Shown piece by piece: positions 9,434 to 17,829 of a stretch of DNA of 64,000 nt (the stretch's first letter is position 1; each line of letters starts with the position of its first letter). Under the pieces are notes generated by a model, which had not been told where the DNA came from, made no database searches, and saw only the letters and a program-made list of their open reading frames with translations. The DNA is taken from the NCBI RefSeq assembly GCF_000169335.1, contig NZ_AAXW01000007.1, positions 62,001 through 126,000 on the forward strand. Direction: 5' to 3'. The translations under genes and the position numbers were made by a program. The DNA is from Crocosphaera chwakensis CCY0110. GTDB taxonomy: Bacteria; Cyanobacteriota; Cyanobacteriia; Cyanobacteriales; Microcystaceae.

Positions 9434-10006
9434 CTAACTATTTTTCTTAAGTAATAGATGAGATGTACCCCAACCCCCAATCATGAGTAAAGCGAATAAA
9501 GATGTGGGTTCAGGAACTTGAGTATTAGAGGTGATTAATGTTTTTTCATTAGCTAAAATGGAGGTTGTACCAGTCTTGTTAGCATCAGAAATTATCATCA
9601 TAACATCTTCGTTACGAAGCAAGTTATATTCTTTCTTAAAATCTACCTGGAATAAAACATTTATATCATTAGGAAATCCTGGTATTTTTCTGTCTTTTGT
9701 TTCGATCCCAAAGTGCAAACTCTCTGTTTGTCCCACTACATAATTAAATACTTTAATTGATTTTGCTTCAGAGGAGGTAATATTTGCTATTAGAATATTG
9801 TCTTTCCTAAAAGTTCCTTGAAAATCTCTTATTTCATCAGCTTCTATAATCGCATTTTGATCCTTATCCTTACCAGTAAAAACTCCTTCTAGTATCCCGT
9901 GATCATATTGCCTAGAAAAAGCAACTGTCATGGCTTGAACTTCATTAACTAGAAGAAAATTCAAGACAAATCCTAATCCAACCTTACATAACTTTTTAGA
10001 ATTCAT
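9434..10006 (-). CDS. PEP-CTERM sorting-domain exported protein
   Basis: 190-residue exported protein. It has an N-terminal signal segment (KVGLGFVLNFLLVNEVQA) and a C-terminal PEP-CTERM anchor: VPEPTSLFALLMIGG, a hydrophobic stretch, then LLLKKNS. The middle is soluble and has no recognised domain. Proteins of this type are sorted to the cell surface by an exosortase. No exosortase is in this window. It is divergently placed from the SLH gene. The sorting call is firm; the function is unknown. Confidence 0.8.
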   Translation of the reverse strand: MNSKKLCKVGLGFVLNFLLVNEVQAMTVAFSRQYDHGILEGVFTGKDKDQNAIIEADEIRDFQGTFRKDNILIANITSSEAKSIKVFNYVVGQTESLHFGIETKDRKIPGFPNDINVLFQVDFKKEYNLLRNEDVMMIISDANKTGTTSILANEKTLITSNTQVPEPTSLFALLMIGGWGTSHLLLKKNS

Positions 10007-10396
10007 TGATTGTACTTAATTGCAGTTTGAGGATTATTATTGACTCCGTAAAATTATTTAGCTGTGATCTATATCTCTGTATACCAGTGATTTTAATCCT
10101 TGACAATTAAATTATTTGTGTTAAGAATTTTAACCTTATTCTCTACTCTCCATCAGAAAGACCTAGAAATGACAACTTAAATTCTTAAAACTTGATTAAT
10201 ATTGAGGGTAATTTTGAGAATTAATAGTCAATCTAATAATTGTCACTCCCATTTACTCAAAATTGACAACCTTTGTGATACTCCTATAGGGGTAGGAACT
10301 CCGTACCCCATAAATCGGTCAACAGATAGCGATGAATAGAATTGTCTTTCGCTATTATTTAATACAAGCCTCCAACATAACCTTATAGTTGAAACC
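10007..10396. other. Divergent intergenic region between the PEP-CTERM and DUF3747 genes
   Basis: 390 nt presumably holding both promoters. The only structure seen is a short inverted repeat GGGGTA (10289-10294) / TACCCC (10304-10309). No known operator was recognised. Confidence 0.4.
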
Positions 10397-11695
10397 ATGA
10401 AAATATCTAGATTACCCCTAAAACTCGCTACTCTCGCCACCGTTACCCTCGGTAGTTTAATCCCTTTCAATCTTCCTGTTAAAGCTTCTACCTTTAGTGA
10501 AACCGCTTTAGATCAAAGTCGAGTTATTGCGATCGCCAGACCCTACGGAGATGATAAATATGATCTGTTAGTGATTGAGCAAATTCCTGATAAACAAGAT
10601 TGTTGGGCAGAAAGCGGTTCCAATCCTGTCTTAGTTGACCCCTTATTACTCAATTTTGATTTTACTGGCATTTGTCGTCGTTCTACCGATAGTAACGGCT
10701 ATTCCATTCGTCTTGATGGTAATGATCTTGGTTTAGATTATTTACTGCGTCTAGTACGTCGTGATGGGGAATTAGTGTTAGTGGGAACTCCCAGAACCCC
10801 CGGTTACAGTGAAATTGTCATCGGTAGTACCAAAGGAATGGCCGAAGGGTTCATGAAAGTTCACCTTTATCCAGGTTGGCAATTCACCAAACGAACCTAT
10901 GAAGAGAAAGTATTAGGACACTTCTATTTTAGCGGTTCTCAAGCTGCGATCGCAGCCGGTGGCGACCTTCCTGAGACTCCTCCTGTCACCACTACTCCCG
11001 ACACCCAAGCCCCTAAAGTTGCTTTTGTTGATGTCGATAACAACATTTATCAAGTCCAAATTGCTGAAGCGGTTGATATGGGCTTAGTTTCAGGGTTTGA
11101 TGATAATACGTTTCGTCCCGACCAAGCGGTTACTCGTGAACAGTTGATTTCTATGGCGGTTGATGCCATTGGTACGGTTTACAAAGTTGATTTAGATGCC
11201 ACACCAGAACAGGACGTGGTAGCCTTCAAAGATGTAGATAGTTCCCGTTGGAGTGCCAAAAAAATCAAATGGGCTGAGTGGAAGTTTCTTAATCTTAGTA
11301 ATCCTAACAATACCTTACAACCCAGTGAACCCATTACTCGGGCTGAGTTAATGGATACCATGCGTCGTATGGCTATTCATCTCAGAACTCAGTTAGAGTT
11401 ATCAGAAGAATTACAACCAACTCAAGAACCGCTTGTTTTTTCTGATACTTCTAGTAGTTGGGCTACTGAAGTGATTAGCGAAATGTCTGCTTACTGTGGT
11501 GTAGCGACTCCTATCAATGAACAGGGAACTGAGTTTGCCCCTGACGAACCAGCAACTCGTGACTATACTGCGGCCGCTATGGTTCGAGTTTTAGAATGTG
11601 TTAAAGCTGAAGCTGAACAAGCAGCGCAACAAAACGAAGAAGCAGAAACCGTTACGGAAAACAAAGAAGTAGAAACCACTACGGAAAATCAGTAA
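10397..11695 (+). CDS. Secreted DUF3747 protein with S-layer homology domains
   Basis: 432-residue envelope protein. A signal peptide (LATLATVTLGSLIPFNLPVKAS) is followed by a DUF3747 domain at about 30-185 (conserved stretches RVIAIARPYGDDKYDLLVIEQ and LLRLVRRDGELVLVGTPR). A short Pro/Thr linker follows, then about three S-layer homology repeats (for example GLVSGFDDNTFRPDQAVTRE). The C-terminal tail is rich in Glu/Asn/Thr. SLH repeats usually bind cell-wall polysaccharide. DUF3747 is a cyanobacterial domain of unknown function. A hairpin terminator follows. Confidence 0.85.
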   Translation: MKISRLPLKLATLATVTLGSLIPFNLPVKASTFSETALDQSRVIAIARPYGDDKYDLLVIEQIPDKQDCWAESGSNPVLVDPLLLNFDFTGICRRSTDSNGYSIRLDGNDLGLDYLLRLVRRDGELVLVGTPRTPGYSEIVIGSTKGMAEGFMKVHLYPGWQFTKRTYEEKVLGHFYFSGSQAAIAAGGDLPETPPVTTTPDTQAPKVAFVDVDNNIYQVQIAEAVDMGLVSGFDDNTFRPDQAVTREQLISMAVDAIGTVYKVDLDATPEQDVVAFKDVDSSRWSAKKIKWAEWKFLNLSNPNNTLQPSEPITRAELMDTMRRMAIHLRTQLELSEELQPTQEPLVFSDTSSSWATEVISEMSAYCGVATPINEQGTEFAPDEPATRDYTAAAMVRVLECVKAEAEQAAQQNEEAETVTENKEVETTTENQ

Positions 11696-11703
11696 TAACT
11701 AAA

Positions 11704-11730
11704 CAGTTATCAGTTAATAGTTACCAGTGA
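11704..11730. repeat. Copy of a dispersed intergenic repeat (CAGTTATCAGT type)
   Basis: A CAGTTATCAGTTAATAG-type repeat resembling the intergenic stretches at 22908-22980, 31981-32011, 57261-57290 and 59653-59692. It overlaps the terminator of the SLH gene. Confidence 0.4.
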
Positions 11731-11754
11731 CTCGTTATTTTGGGTTGCTGGTAA
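11721..11754 (+). terminator. Terminator after the DUF3747/SLH gene
   Basis: TTACCAG / CTGGTAA stem with a 20-nt loop, followed at once by TCTTTTTTT. Confidence 0.6.
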
Positions 11755-11869
11755 TCTTTTTTTATCCGATGAAAAATCAAAATACAAATTCTTCCCTGTT
11801 ACTGAGCTTGTCGAAGGGTCGAAGTAGACTCCCTACACCCTACAACACCCTACACCCCATCCTCTTCTC

Positions 11870-13684
11870 TTAACTCCATTTATCTAAGTTATCATCGTGA
11901 TTGTGAAGTAACCCTGTAAATAAATCATTCAGTTTTTCAGTGCTATATTGAGGTTGCAAGAAAAGTCGTCGTGCATTGATAAAATAACGTTGTATATTTT
12001 GTAAGGGAGCAAACTTGGATTGAATCGATGATAAACTAACTTTCGGTGTCTCCATATTCATAACATTAATCCAGGTTTTCACACTGGAAGGTAATTCTTG
12101 TCCCATACGAAAGTGCAAATTTTCTTGGGATAATGATTCAATATAAGTTGGAGTTAAAAACATTTTATACTGAGATTTTTCAGGAGTTAACTGTTGAATG
12201 AAGGCTAAACTAACCCCTCTGACAACCTCACGAACGGGCTCTGCATCTATTCCCATAACTTCTTTGACTAGGGTACTTTGTCCCATCACACTATTCATAC
12301 TATTCATATCACTAATACTCATATGAGTTCCGCCCATAGCCATGACCATATATTTTTCTCCAGACAGTTGTTTAAAGGGTTTTAATTGATGGGCAACGGT
12401 AGGGGTAATGCCATCATCTGAACCAGATAACATTAAAGTTGGAACTTTAATTTGAGATAAATTATCCCCAAATAATTCGCCAATAATGGGATTAAAAACG
12501 ATGATTTGTTTAATACGATTATCTTTAAACGTTCGCTGAGGATACGGTAATTCTCCTGCTGCACATTGCAACCAATCTGCTGGCGATCGCTCTAAAGGCG
12601 AGTTTTTTTGGCAAAAACGTCTTAACCTTTTTAAATCTAAAGATGCACCTCCTAAGGCTAAGGCAGTATAACCCCCAAATGAATGACCAATAATACTAAC
12701 TTTTTTAGTATTAAATTTTCCTTGAAAAGATCGATTATTTTTATTGACAAGTGTTAATTGATTTAAGACAAAACTAATATCTTGAGGCCGATCAATGAAT
12801 TCTGCTGATGGTAAAATTTGACTCAGTTTTATCCCTGTTGCTGTTTTAATTAGTGCGTTAATATCACTCCCAGGATGTTCAACAGAAACCACTGTCAGAC
12901 CATAAGAGGCTAAATGTTTTGCTAAATAACGCAAAAATCGACGGTCTGAAGCAAATCCATGAGACATAATGATAAGAGGTCCCTGGGTTTTTTTAGCTGT
13001 ATAAATATCTAGGGGAATATAACGATCTCGACTGCGATCGTAAAGCACACTGGTTTCTATAGATACTCTTTGTTCTCCTGATTCTGTGGGATCAAATTTT
13101 GGTAAGATTTCTGTTTGAGATAAGTCTTTAAAACCTTTATCCAATTGAGAACTAATCAATCGGCTGTGCAAAAAAGAACCATTCATCTTTAGTCCTAAAA
13201 TGGCCATTTTTGAAACATCAATCGTAACAGTTTCTTGGGGATAGACTCGTAAAAAATTAATAATACTTAGATGATTTGTGTTTTTTAAAAGTAATTGTAA
13301 TGCTTCTTTCAGTTCAGCAATACTACTATTAGGTAAAGCTTGAATTATTTCTCTTAACAATTTTTTGCCGTCGTCACTTTTTAAAAGATCGTTTAAAAAT
13401 TGTTCTGCAATTAAAGTATCAATATTAAAACTTTGAAATAAAATTTGTTTAACTTCATTGGTTAGTAAAAAATCATAGGGCTTTAAACTAGAAGAGACTT
13501 GTTCAGTTTCTGCCAATTTTTGTAAGTCTTCAACAGAAATTTTATGTTGTAGTAATCCTACTTTTAATACAATATTTTCAGCAGCTAGACTAGGAGATAT
13601 ACCAAAAAACAGAGATAATAAAATGGGGGAAAAACCCCCGACGACGTTGAAAACAAAAGGTGAAAGCAGTTTCAAAAATTTCAT
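11870..13684 (-). CDS. Secreted alpha/beta hydrolase with DUF1400 N-terminal domain
   Basis: About 604 residues from the ATG at 13684, where MKFLKLLSPFVF starts a clear signal peptide ending near SLAA. The frame stays open to 13858, but that extension is not signal-like. An N-terminal DUF1400 helical domain (about 35-165) precedes an alpha/beta hydrolase fold resembling dienelactone hydrolase/PAF-acetylhydrolase. It shows IIMSHGFASDRR for the oxyanion region and the nucleophile elbow IGHSFGGY. A late acid and His (SGSDDG, GGTHMSI) complete a plausible triad. It is probably a periplasmic esterase/lipase; the substrate is unknown. Confidence 0.82.
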   Translation of the reverse strand: MKFLKLLSPFVFNVVGGFSPILLSLFFGISPSLAAENIVLKVGLLQHKISVEDLQKLAETEQVSSSLKPYDFLLTNEVKQILFQSFNIDTLIAEQFLNDLLKSDDGKKLLREIIQALPNSSIAELKEALQLLLKNTNHLSIINFLRVYPQETVTIDVSKMAILGLKMNGSFLHSRLISSQLDKGFKDLSQTEILPKFDPTESGEQRVSIETSVLYDRSRDRYIPLDIYTAKKTQGPLIIMSHGFASDRRFLRYLAKHLASYGLTVVSVEHPGSDINALIKTATGIKLSQILPSAEFIDRPQDISFVLNQLTLVNKNNRSFQGKFNTKKVSIIGHSFGGYTALALGGASLDLKRLRRFCQKNSPLERSPADWLQCAAGELPYPQRTFKDNRIKQIIVFNPIIGELFGDNLSQIKVPTLMLSGSDDGITPTVAHQLKPFKQLSGEKYMVMAMGGTHMSISDMNSMNSVMGQSTLVKEVMGIDAEPVREVVRGVSLAFIQQLTPEKSQYKMFLTPTYIESLSQENLHFRMGQELPSSVKTWINVMNMETPKVSLSSIQSKFAPLQNIQRYFINARRLFLQPQYSTEKLNDLFTGLLHNHDDNLDKWS

Positions 13685-14295
13685 AGGTGCAAAGAATAAA
13701 AAGTAATAAAAATTGACTACTTTTGAGTTTCTCACCTTAGCAATATCTCCTAGGAAATTGTGCTGATTGTTTCCTGACTGGTTACCAACCCGCTTGGTGA
13801 GATTCCTTTTAATAATATGCCCAATTATAAAGCTTAACCTAGCAATCTTCCCTGACAAAAAAGACTAATGGGTCTAATTTCGTAACAATCTTTATCTTAT
13901 AATTCTGTCAGGGTCTAGATTGTAGCTAATTTTAACTTGTCTTGATCAGGGAGGAACTTGTGACAATTGATAAAGTGTCATAACTTATATTGGTCTTGAG
14001 TATTTTGCTTGCTATATTATTCTTGTGTGTGAGGAGTAAGAGTGATATGAAAACGCCTTTGGAGTCGAAACACGGCAAGACGCCCGAAGGCTTTTCATTT
14101 TTATCTTTGAGACAATTGAATACATAACTAATATCATAGATTTTTTTATAGTAGACGAAGCTATTGAGTATTAGGTTTCTCATAATGGGTGTATTTATCT
14201 AATGATTGAGTACACCTATTGTTTTTCGTATAAAGTTTTTTGAAGTCAACTCATAACATATAATAATCCTAGGTAATAGAATAGTATTTCATTTC
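13685..14295. other. Intergenic region with a structured hairpin element
   Basis: About 600 nt between the hydrolase start and the mrr pseudogene. It contains the hairpin at 14049-14096 and, on the minus strand just beyond it, ACTCCTCACAC (14037-14027). A minus-strand 83-codon frame at 13932-14183 has no recognisable protein features and runs through the hairpin, so I do not call it a gene. Confidence 0.5.
14027..14096 (-). ncRNA. Candidate structured RNA / palindromic element, copy 1
   Basis: The hairpin at 14049-14096 pairs GAAAA-C-GCCTT with AAGGC-TTTTC. Its loop contains GTCGAAACACGGCAAGACGCCC. Read on the minus strand it is followed after 11 nt by ACTCCTCACAC, identical to the unpaired core known from the cyanobacterial Yfr1 sRNA, but no 3' terminator hairpin follows, so it is not a normal Yfr1. 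A second copy with different but still complementary arms lies at 53082-53127. On the plus strand the element overlaps a 26-codon ATG frame (14047-14127) preceded by GAGGAG, so a leader peptide is an alternative reading. Confidence 0.4.
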
Positions 14296-15225
14296 ATGAG
14301 TATTCCTGATTATCAATCAATCATGTTTCCTTTACTTCAATATTCTGGAGATGAGCAAGAACATTCTTTAAGAGAGTGCATTGAATCTTTAGCTATCCAC
14401 TTTAATCTAACTCATGAGAACAGAAAACAGTGATTACCCAGTGGACAACAAGCTGTTTTTGATAATAGGGTTGGGTGGGCAAAAACTTATTTAAAAAAAG
14501 CCTGTTTATTAGAGAGTACAAAATGGGGATATTTTAAAATAACCCAGAAAGGGAAAAAAGTCTTAAACGATAATAGTATTCAAGCAATAAATGTTAAATT
14601 TTTGAAACAGTTTCCTGAATTTATAGATTTTCAAAATAATAATAAAGAAGAAAATAATAATCGTTTATTGTCTGATTCCAATCAATCATCAGATATAAGA
14701 GAAGAAAACAAAACACCAGAAGAACAATTAGAAAGAATTTATCTGGCAATCAAAGAAGATATAAAAAAAGAGCTATTAGAAACTATTAAACAATATTCTC
14801 CTAATTTCTTTGAGAAATTAGTCATTGATTTACTGATTTCTATGGGATATGGAGGATCAAGAAAAGAAGCAGGAGAAGCAGTAGGACAAGTCAATGATGG
14901 GGGCATTGATGGTATTATTAAAGAAGATAGATTAGGGCTAGATATTATCTATATTCAAGCTAAACGTTGGGAGAATACTGTCGGTAGACCAGAAATACAA
15001 AAGTTTGCTGGTGCATTATTAGGAAAACAAGCTAAAAAAGGGATATTTATTACTACTTCTAACTTTAGTAAAGAAGCGATAGAATATAGCACCATGATTG
15101 ACAGTAAAATTATTTTAATTGATGGTCAAAAACTGAGTGAATTATTAATTGATTATAACGTAGGGGTTTCTCTGGTTGAATCCTATGCTATTAAAAAAAT
15201 AGATAACGACTATTTTACAGAATAA
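14296..15225 (+). pseudogene. mrr: Mrr-type restriction endonuclease interrupted by an in-frame TGA
   Basis: Translation from the ATG at 14296 gives MSIPDYQSIMFPLL, HSLRECIESLA and RKQ. A TGA at 14431-14433 (codon 46) follows, and the same frame continues LPSGQQAVFDNRVGWAKTYLKKACLLES to 15225. That is the usual N-terminal winged-helix domain of Mrr proteins, and the full length of about 309 codons is normal. The C-terminal nuclease domain is intact, with GGIDGIIKEDRLGLDIIYIQAKRW carrying the Asp and QxK residues of the Mrr catalytic fold. A TTG at 14602 could still start a 207-residue catalytic fragment. Mrr enzymes cut modified DNA. No methyltransferase is adjacent. Confidence 0.85.
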
Positions 15226-15274
15226 CACCTTTTGATTAAACTAAAAAAAGAAAAGAATTGAGGTTAAATTTATT

Positions 15275-16318
15275 ATGACTGTGTTACTCGCTGGTGACAT
15301 TGGAGGAACTAAAACCATTTTGCGTTTAGTTAATTCAGAAAATCCTAAAAAAGTTAAAAATTTACCCGAACAAACTACTTTGTACGAAAAGTCTTATTCG
15401 AGTCAAAACTATGATGATTTAGTGCCGATTGTCAAAGAATTTTTAAAAGAAGCAAAACAAGAATTAGAACAAAAAATTACCGTCAAAAATGGCTGTTTTG
15501 GTATTGCTGGTCCTGTAGTTAATAATACCTCAGAATTAACTAATTTGAGTTGGTCACTAACAGGTGATCGACTAGAAAAACAGTTATCTTTAGAAAGAGT
15601 CAATCTGATCAATGATTTCGCTGCTATTGGTTACGGTATTTTAGGATTAAATAAAGATGATGTATGTACCCTACAAAATATAGAACCGAAACTAAATACA
15701 CCAATGGCCGTTTTAGGTGCAGGAACGGGTTTAGGAGAATGTTTTTTAACCCCTTCAAGCAGTGGTCATTATCATGTATTTTCTTCAGAGGGTTCTCATG
15801 CAGATTTTGCTCCACGAACTCAATTAGAATTTGAATTATCAACCTATATTAAAGATAAATATAATTTATCCAGAGTTTCTATCGAAAGAGTTGTTTCTGG
15901 TATGGGAATTGGTGCTATTTATCAATTTTTACGTTACAAATATCCTGAGAAAGAATCAGAGAAATTAAAAGAAATTTACGAAACTTGGAAACGAGAAAAA
16001 AAGATTGATTTAAGTGCAGAGGTTTCTAAAGCAGCTATTGAAGATAAAGATGCTTTGTGTAAACAAACGATGGAAATATTTATTTCAGCTTACGGGGCAG
16101 AAGCTGGAAATTTAGCTTTGAAAATATTACCATATGGGGGAGTATATATAGCAGGAGGAATTGCAGCTAAAATATTAACTTTATTGAAAAAAGGGACATT
16201 TATGGAATCTTTTAAAGCAAAAGGACGTATGAGTTCACTCTTATCTCAAATGCCTGTTCATATTATTTTAAACCCCAAAGTTGGTTTAATTGGGGCTGCT
16301 TTACGGGCTGCAAAATAA
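15275..16318 (+). CDS. glk: Glucokinase
   Basis: ATP-dependent phosphorylation of glucose to glucose 6-phosphate in the cytoplasm. It is 347 residues with the ASKHA sugar kinase layout. The phosphate-1 loop is AGDIGGTKTIL. FGIAGPV, LINDFAAIGYG with the catalytic Asp, and the LGAGTGLGECFL/SEGSHADFAPR block are typical of bacterial Glk. It lies 49 nt after the mrr pseudogene and 29 nt before proB on the same strand. Confidence 0.92.
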   Translation: MTVLLAGDIGGTKTILRLVNSENPKKVKNLPEQTTLYEKSYSSQNYDDLVPIVKEFLKEAKQELEQKITVKNGCFGIAGPVVNNTSELTNLSWSLTGDRLEKQLSLERVNLINDFAAIGYGILGLNKDDVCTLQNIEPKLNTPMAVLGAGTGLGECFLTPSSSGHYHVFSSEGSHADFAPRTQLEFELSTYIKDKYNLSRVSIERVVSGMGIGAIYQFLRYKYPEKESEKLKEIYETWKREKKIDLSAEVSKAAIEDKDALCKQTMEIFISAYGAEAGNLALKILPYGGVYIAGGIAAKILTLLKKGTFMESFKAKGRMSSLLSQMPVHIILNPKVGLIGAALRAAK

Positions 16319-16347
16319 CCTTTATATTACTTCTTTTTTGATCATTT

Positions 16348-17475
16348 ATGAACCATGCCCAGACTATTGTTGTAAAAATCGGTACCTCTAGTCTTGCCCA
16401 ACCAGAGACAGGAAAATTAGCCTTATCTACCATTGCTGCTTTAGTAGAAAGTTTAACAGAGTTACGACAATTAGGATATTTTGTTGTCTTAGTTTCATCT
16501 GGTGCAGTAGGAGTGGGTTGTAGTCGCTTAAAACTAACAGAAAGGCCAAAAAAAATCGCCACAAAACAAGCTATTGCAGCCGTTGGACAAGGTAGATTAA
16601 TTAGAGTGTATGATGACCTTTTTACTGCTTTAAATCAACCCATTGCTCAAGTTTTATTGACTCGTAGAGAATTAATGGAACGTAGCTGTTATGTCAATGC
16701 AAAAAACACTTTCGATGCTTTGTTTGAATTAGGGGTTATTCCTATTGTTAACGAAAATGATACGGTTGCCATTGAAGAGTTAAATTTTGGGGATAATGAT
16801 ACCCTTTCGGCGTTAGTGGCTAGTTTAATTAATGCCCATTGGTTATTTATTTTAACGGATGTTGATCAACTTTATTCGGCTGATCCTCGCACCTTTCCTG
16901 ATGCTAAACCGATCAAAGTTGTTAATCGTTTAGAATTAGATCAATTACAAATTAAAGCAGGAAATAAAGGCTCACAATGGGGAACCGGAGGAATGTTAAC
17001 TAAACTAACAGCAGCGAGACTAGCAACATCAGCCGGTATCACTACCATAATAACCCACGGGAAGAAGCCAGAAAACTTATTAAAAATAATCAATGGTGAA
17101 GATATTGGTACTAAATTTGAGGCACAATTAAAAAATGATAATGCCCGTAAACGTTGGATCGCTTATGGTTTACTACCCAGTGGTAAATTGTATCTTGATC
17201 AGGGTGCAGTGAAAGCTATTTCTCAAAAAGGAAAGTCTTTATTAGCAGCAGGAATCATTAAAGTCGAAGGTAATTTTTATTCAGCCGATGCTGTTCAATT
17301 ATGTGATAAAAACGGTAAAGAAATTGCTAGAGGAATTGTTAACTACAGTCAAGAAGAAATAGAGAAAATAAAAGGAAATCACTCAGATAATATCCCAGAA
17401 ATATTAGGTTATGATGGAGGAGGTACTATTATTCATCGAGATAATTTAGTCATTAATGAAACTTTTAAAAATTAA
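16348..17475 (+). CDS. proB: Glutamate 5-kinase with PUA domain
   Basis: First step of proline synthesis, phosphorylating the gamma-carboxyl of glutamate. At 375 residues it has the amino acid kinase domain (IVVKIGTSSLA at the start, SSGAVGVGC, PIVNENDTVAIEELNFGDNDTLSALVA, GTGGMLTKLTAARLA) and a C-terminal PUA domain (about 280-375), as in long ProB proteins. A hairpin terminator follows. Confidence 0.95.
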   Translation: MNHAQTIVVKIGTSSLAQPETGKLALSTIAALVESLTELRQLGYFVVLVSSGAVGVGCSRLKLTERPKKIATKQAIAAVGQGRLIRVYDDLFTALNQPIAQVLLTRRELMERSCYVNAKNTFDALFELGVIPIVNENDTVAIEELNFGDNDTLSALVASLINAHWLFILTDVDQLYSADPRTFPDAKPIKVVNRLELDQLQIKAGNKGSQWGTGGMLTKLTAARLATSAGITTIITHGKKPENLLKIINGEDIGTKFEAQLKNDNARKRWIAYGLLPSGKLYLDQGAVKAISQKGKSLLAAGIIKVEGNFYSADAVQLCDKNGKEIARGIVNYSQEEIEKIKGNHSDNIPEILGYDGGGTIIHRDNLVINETFKN

Positions 17476-17485
17476 CCATTAATCT

Positions 17486-17522
17486 GCCTATCGTATCCTC
17501 AGTTTAAAAACAAGAGGTAGGC
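17486..17522 (+). terminator. Terminator after proB
   Basis: GCCTA (17486-17490) pairs with TAGGC (17518-17522) and an inner CCTC with GAGG. A T-rich run follows (TTAATTTTACTCTTTTT). Confidence 0.55.
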
Positions 17523-17829
17523 TTAATTTTACTCTTTTTAATCAAACTTAACTTTTGTTAAAAATGAATTGTTATTAAATTAATTTTTATAACTAAATTG
17601 TCCTCATTATGCTGAGTTTCTCATTAAAAATGATAGCCTGGCTAAATATTAAATTATGAGCTTGTCATAGGTAGTTAATCTGAAACTCATCGAAGTCATA
17701 CTGTAGTTTTTATATTGTGTTCCCTATATCCTTATATTTTGTTCCCTAATAATACTCTTAATGTTTAACGAGAAGATCACCTACATAAGCATCGGAAGTT
17801 AATGATAGTCAAATAGGAGAGAAAATCTT
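17523..17829 (+). promoter_or_regulatory. Upstream region of the second subtilase, with tandem direct repeat
   Basis: 307 nt between the proB terminator and the protease start. TATTGTGTTCCCTA at 17713-17726 is repeated as TATTTTGTTCCCTA at 17735-17748, a 22-bp step of about two helical turns, placed about 80-115 nt before the start. AGGAGAG directly precedes the ATG at a good distance. No known binding motif was recognised. Confidence 0.4.

Noticed and set aside
10289..10309. GGGGTA/TACCCC inverted repeat as an operator
   Set aside because: Only six paired bases and no second copy, so it is within chance expectation.
14027..14037. Calling the element at 14.0 kb a true yfr1 gene
   Set aside because: Only the 11-nt core matches; the 3' terminator hairpin is missing, and yfr1 is usually found elsewhere (between guaB and trxA in some strains).
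13932..14183. 83-codon minus-strand frame
   Set aside because: No protein-like features, no ribosome binding site, and it runs through the structured hairpin element.
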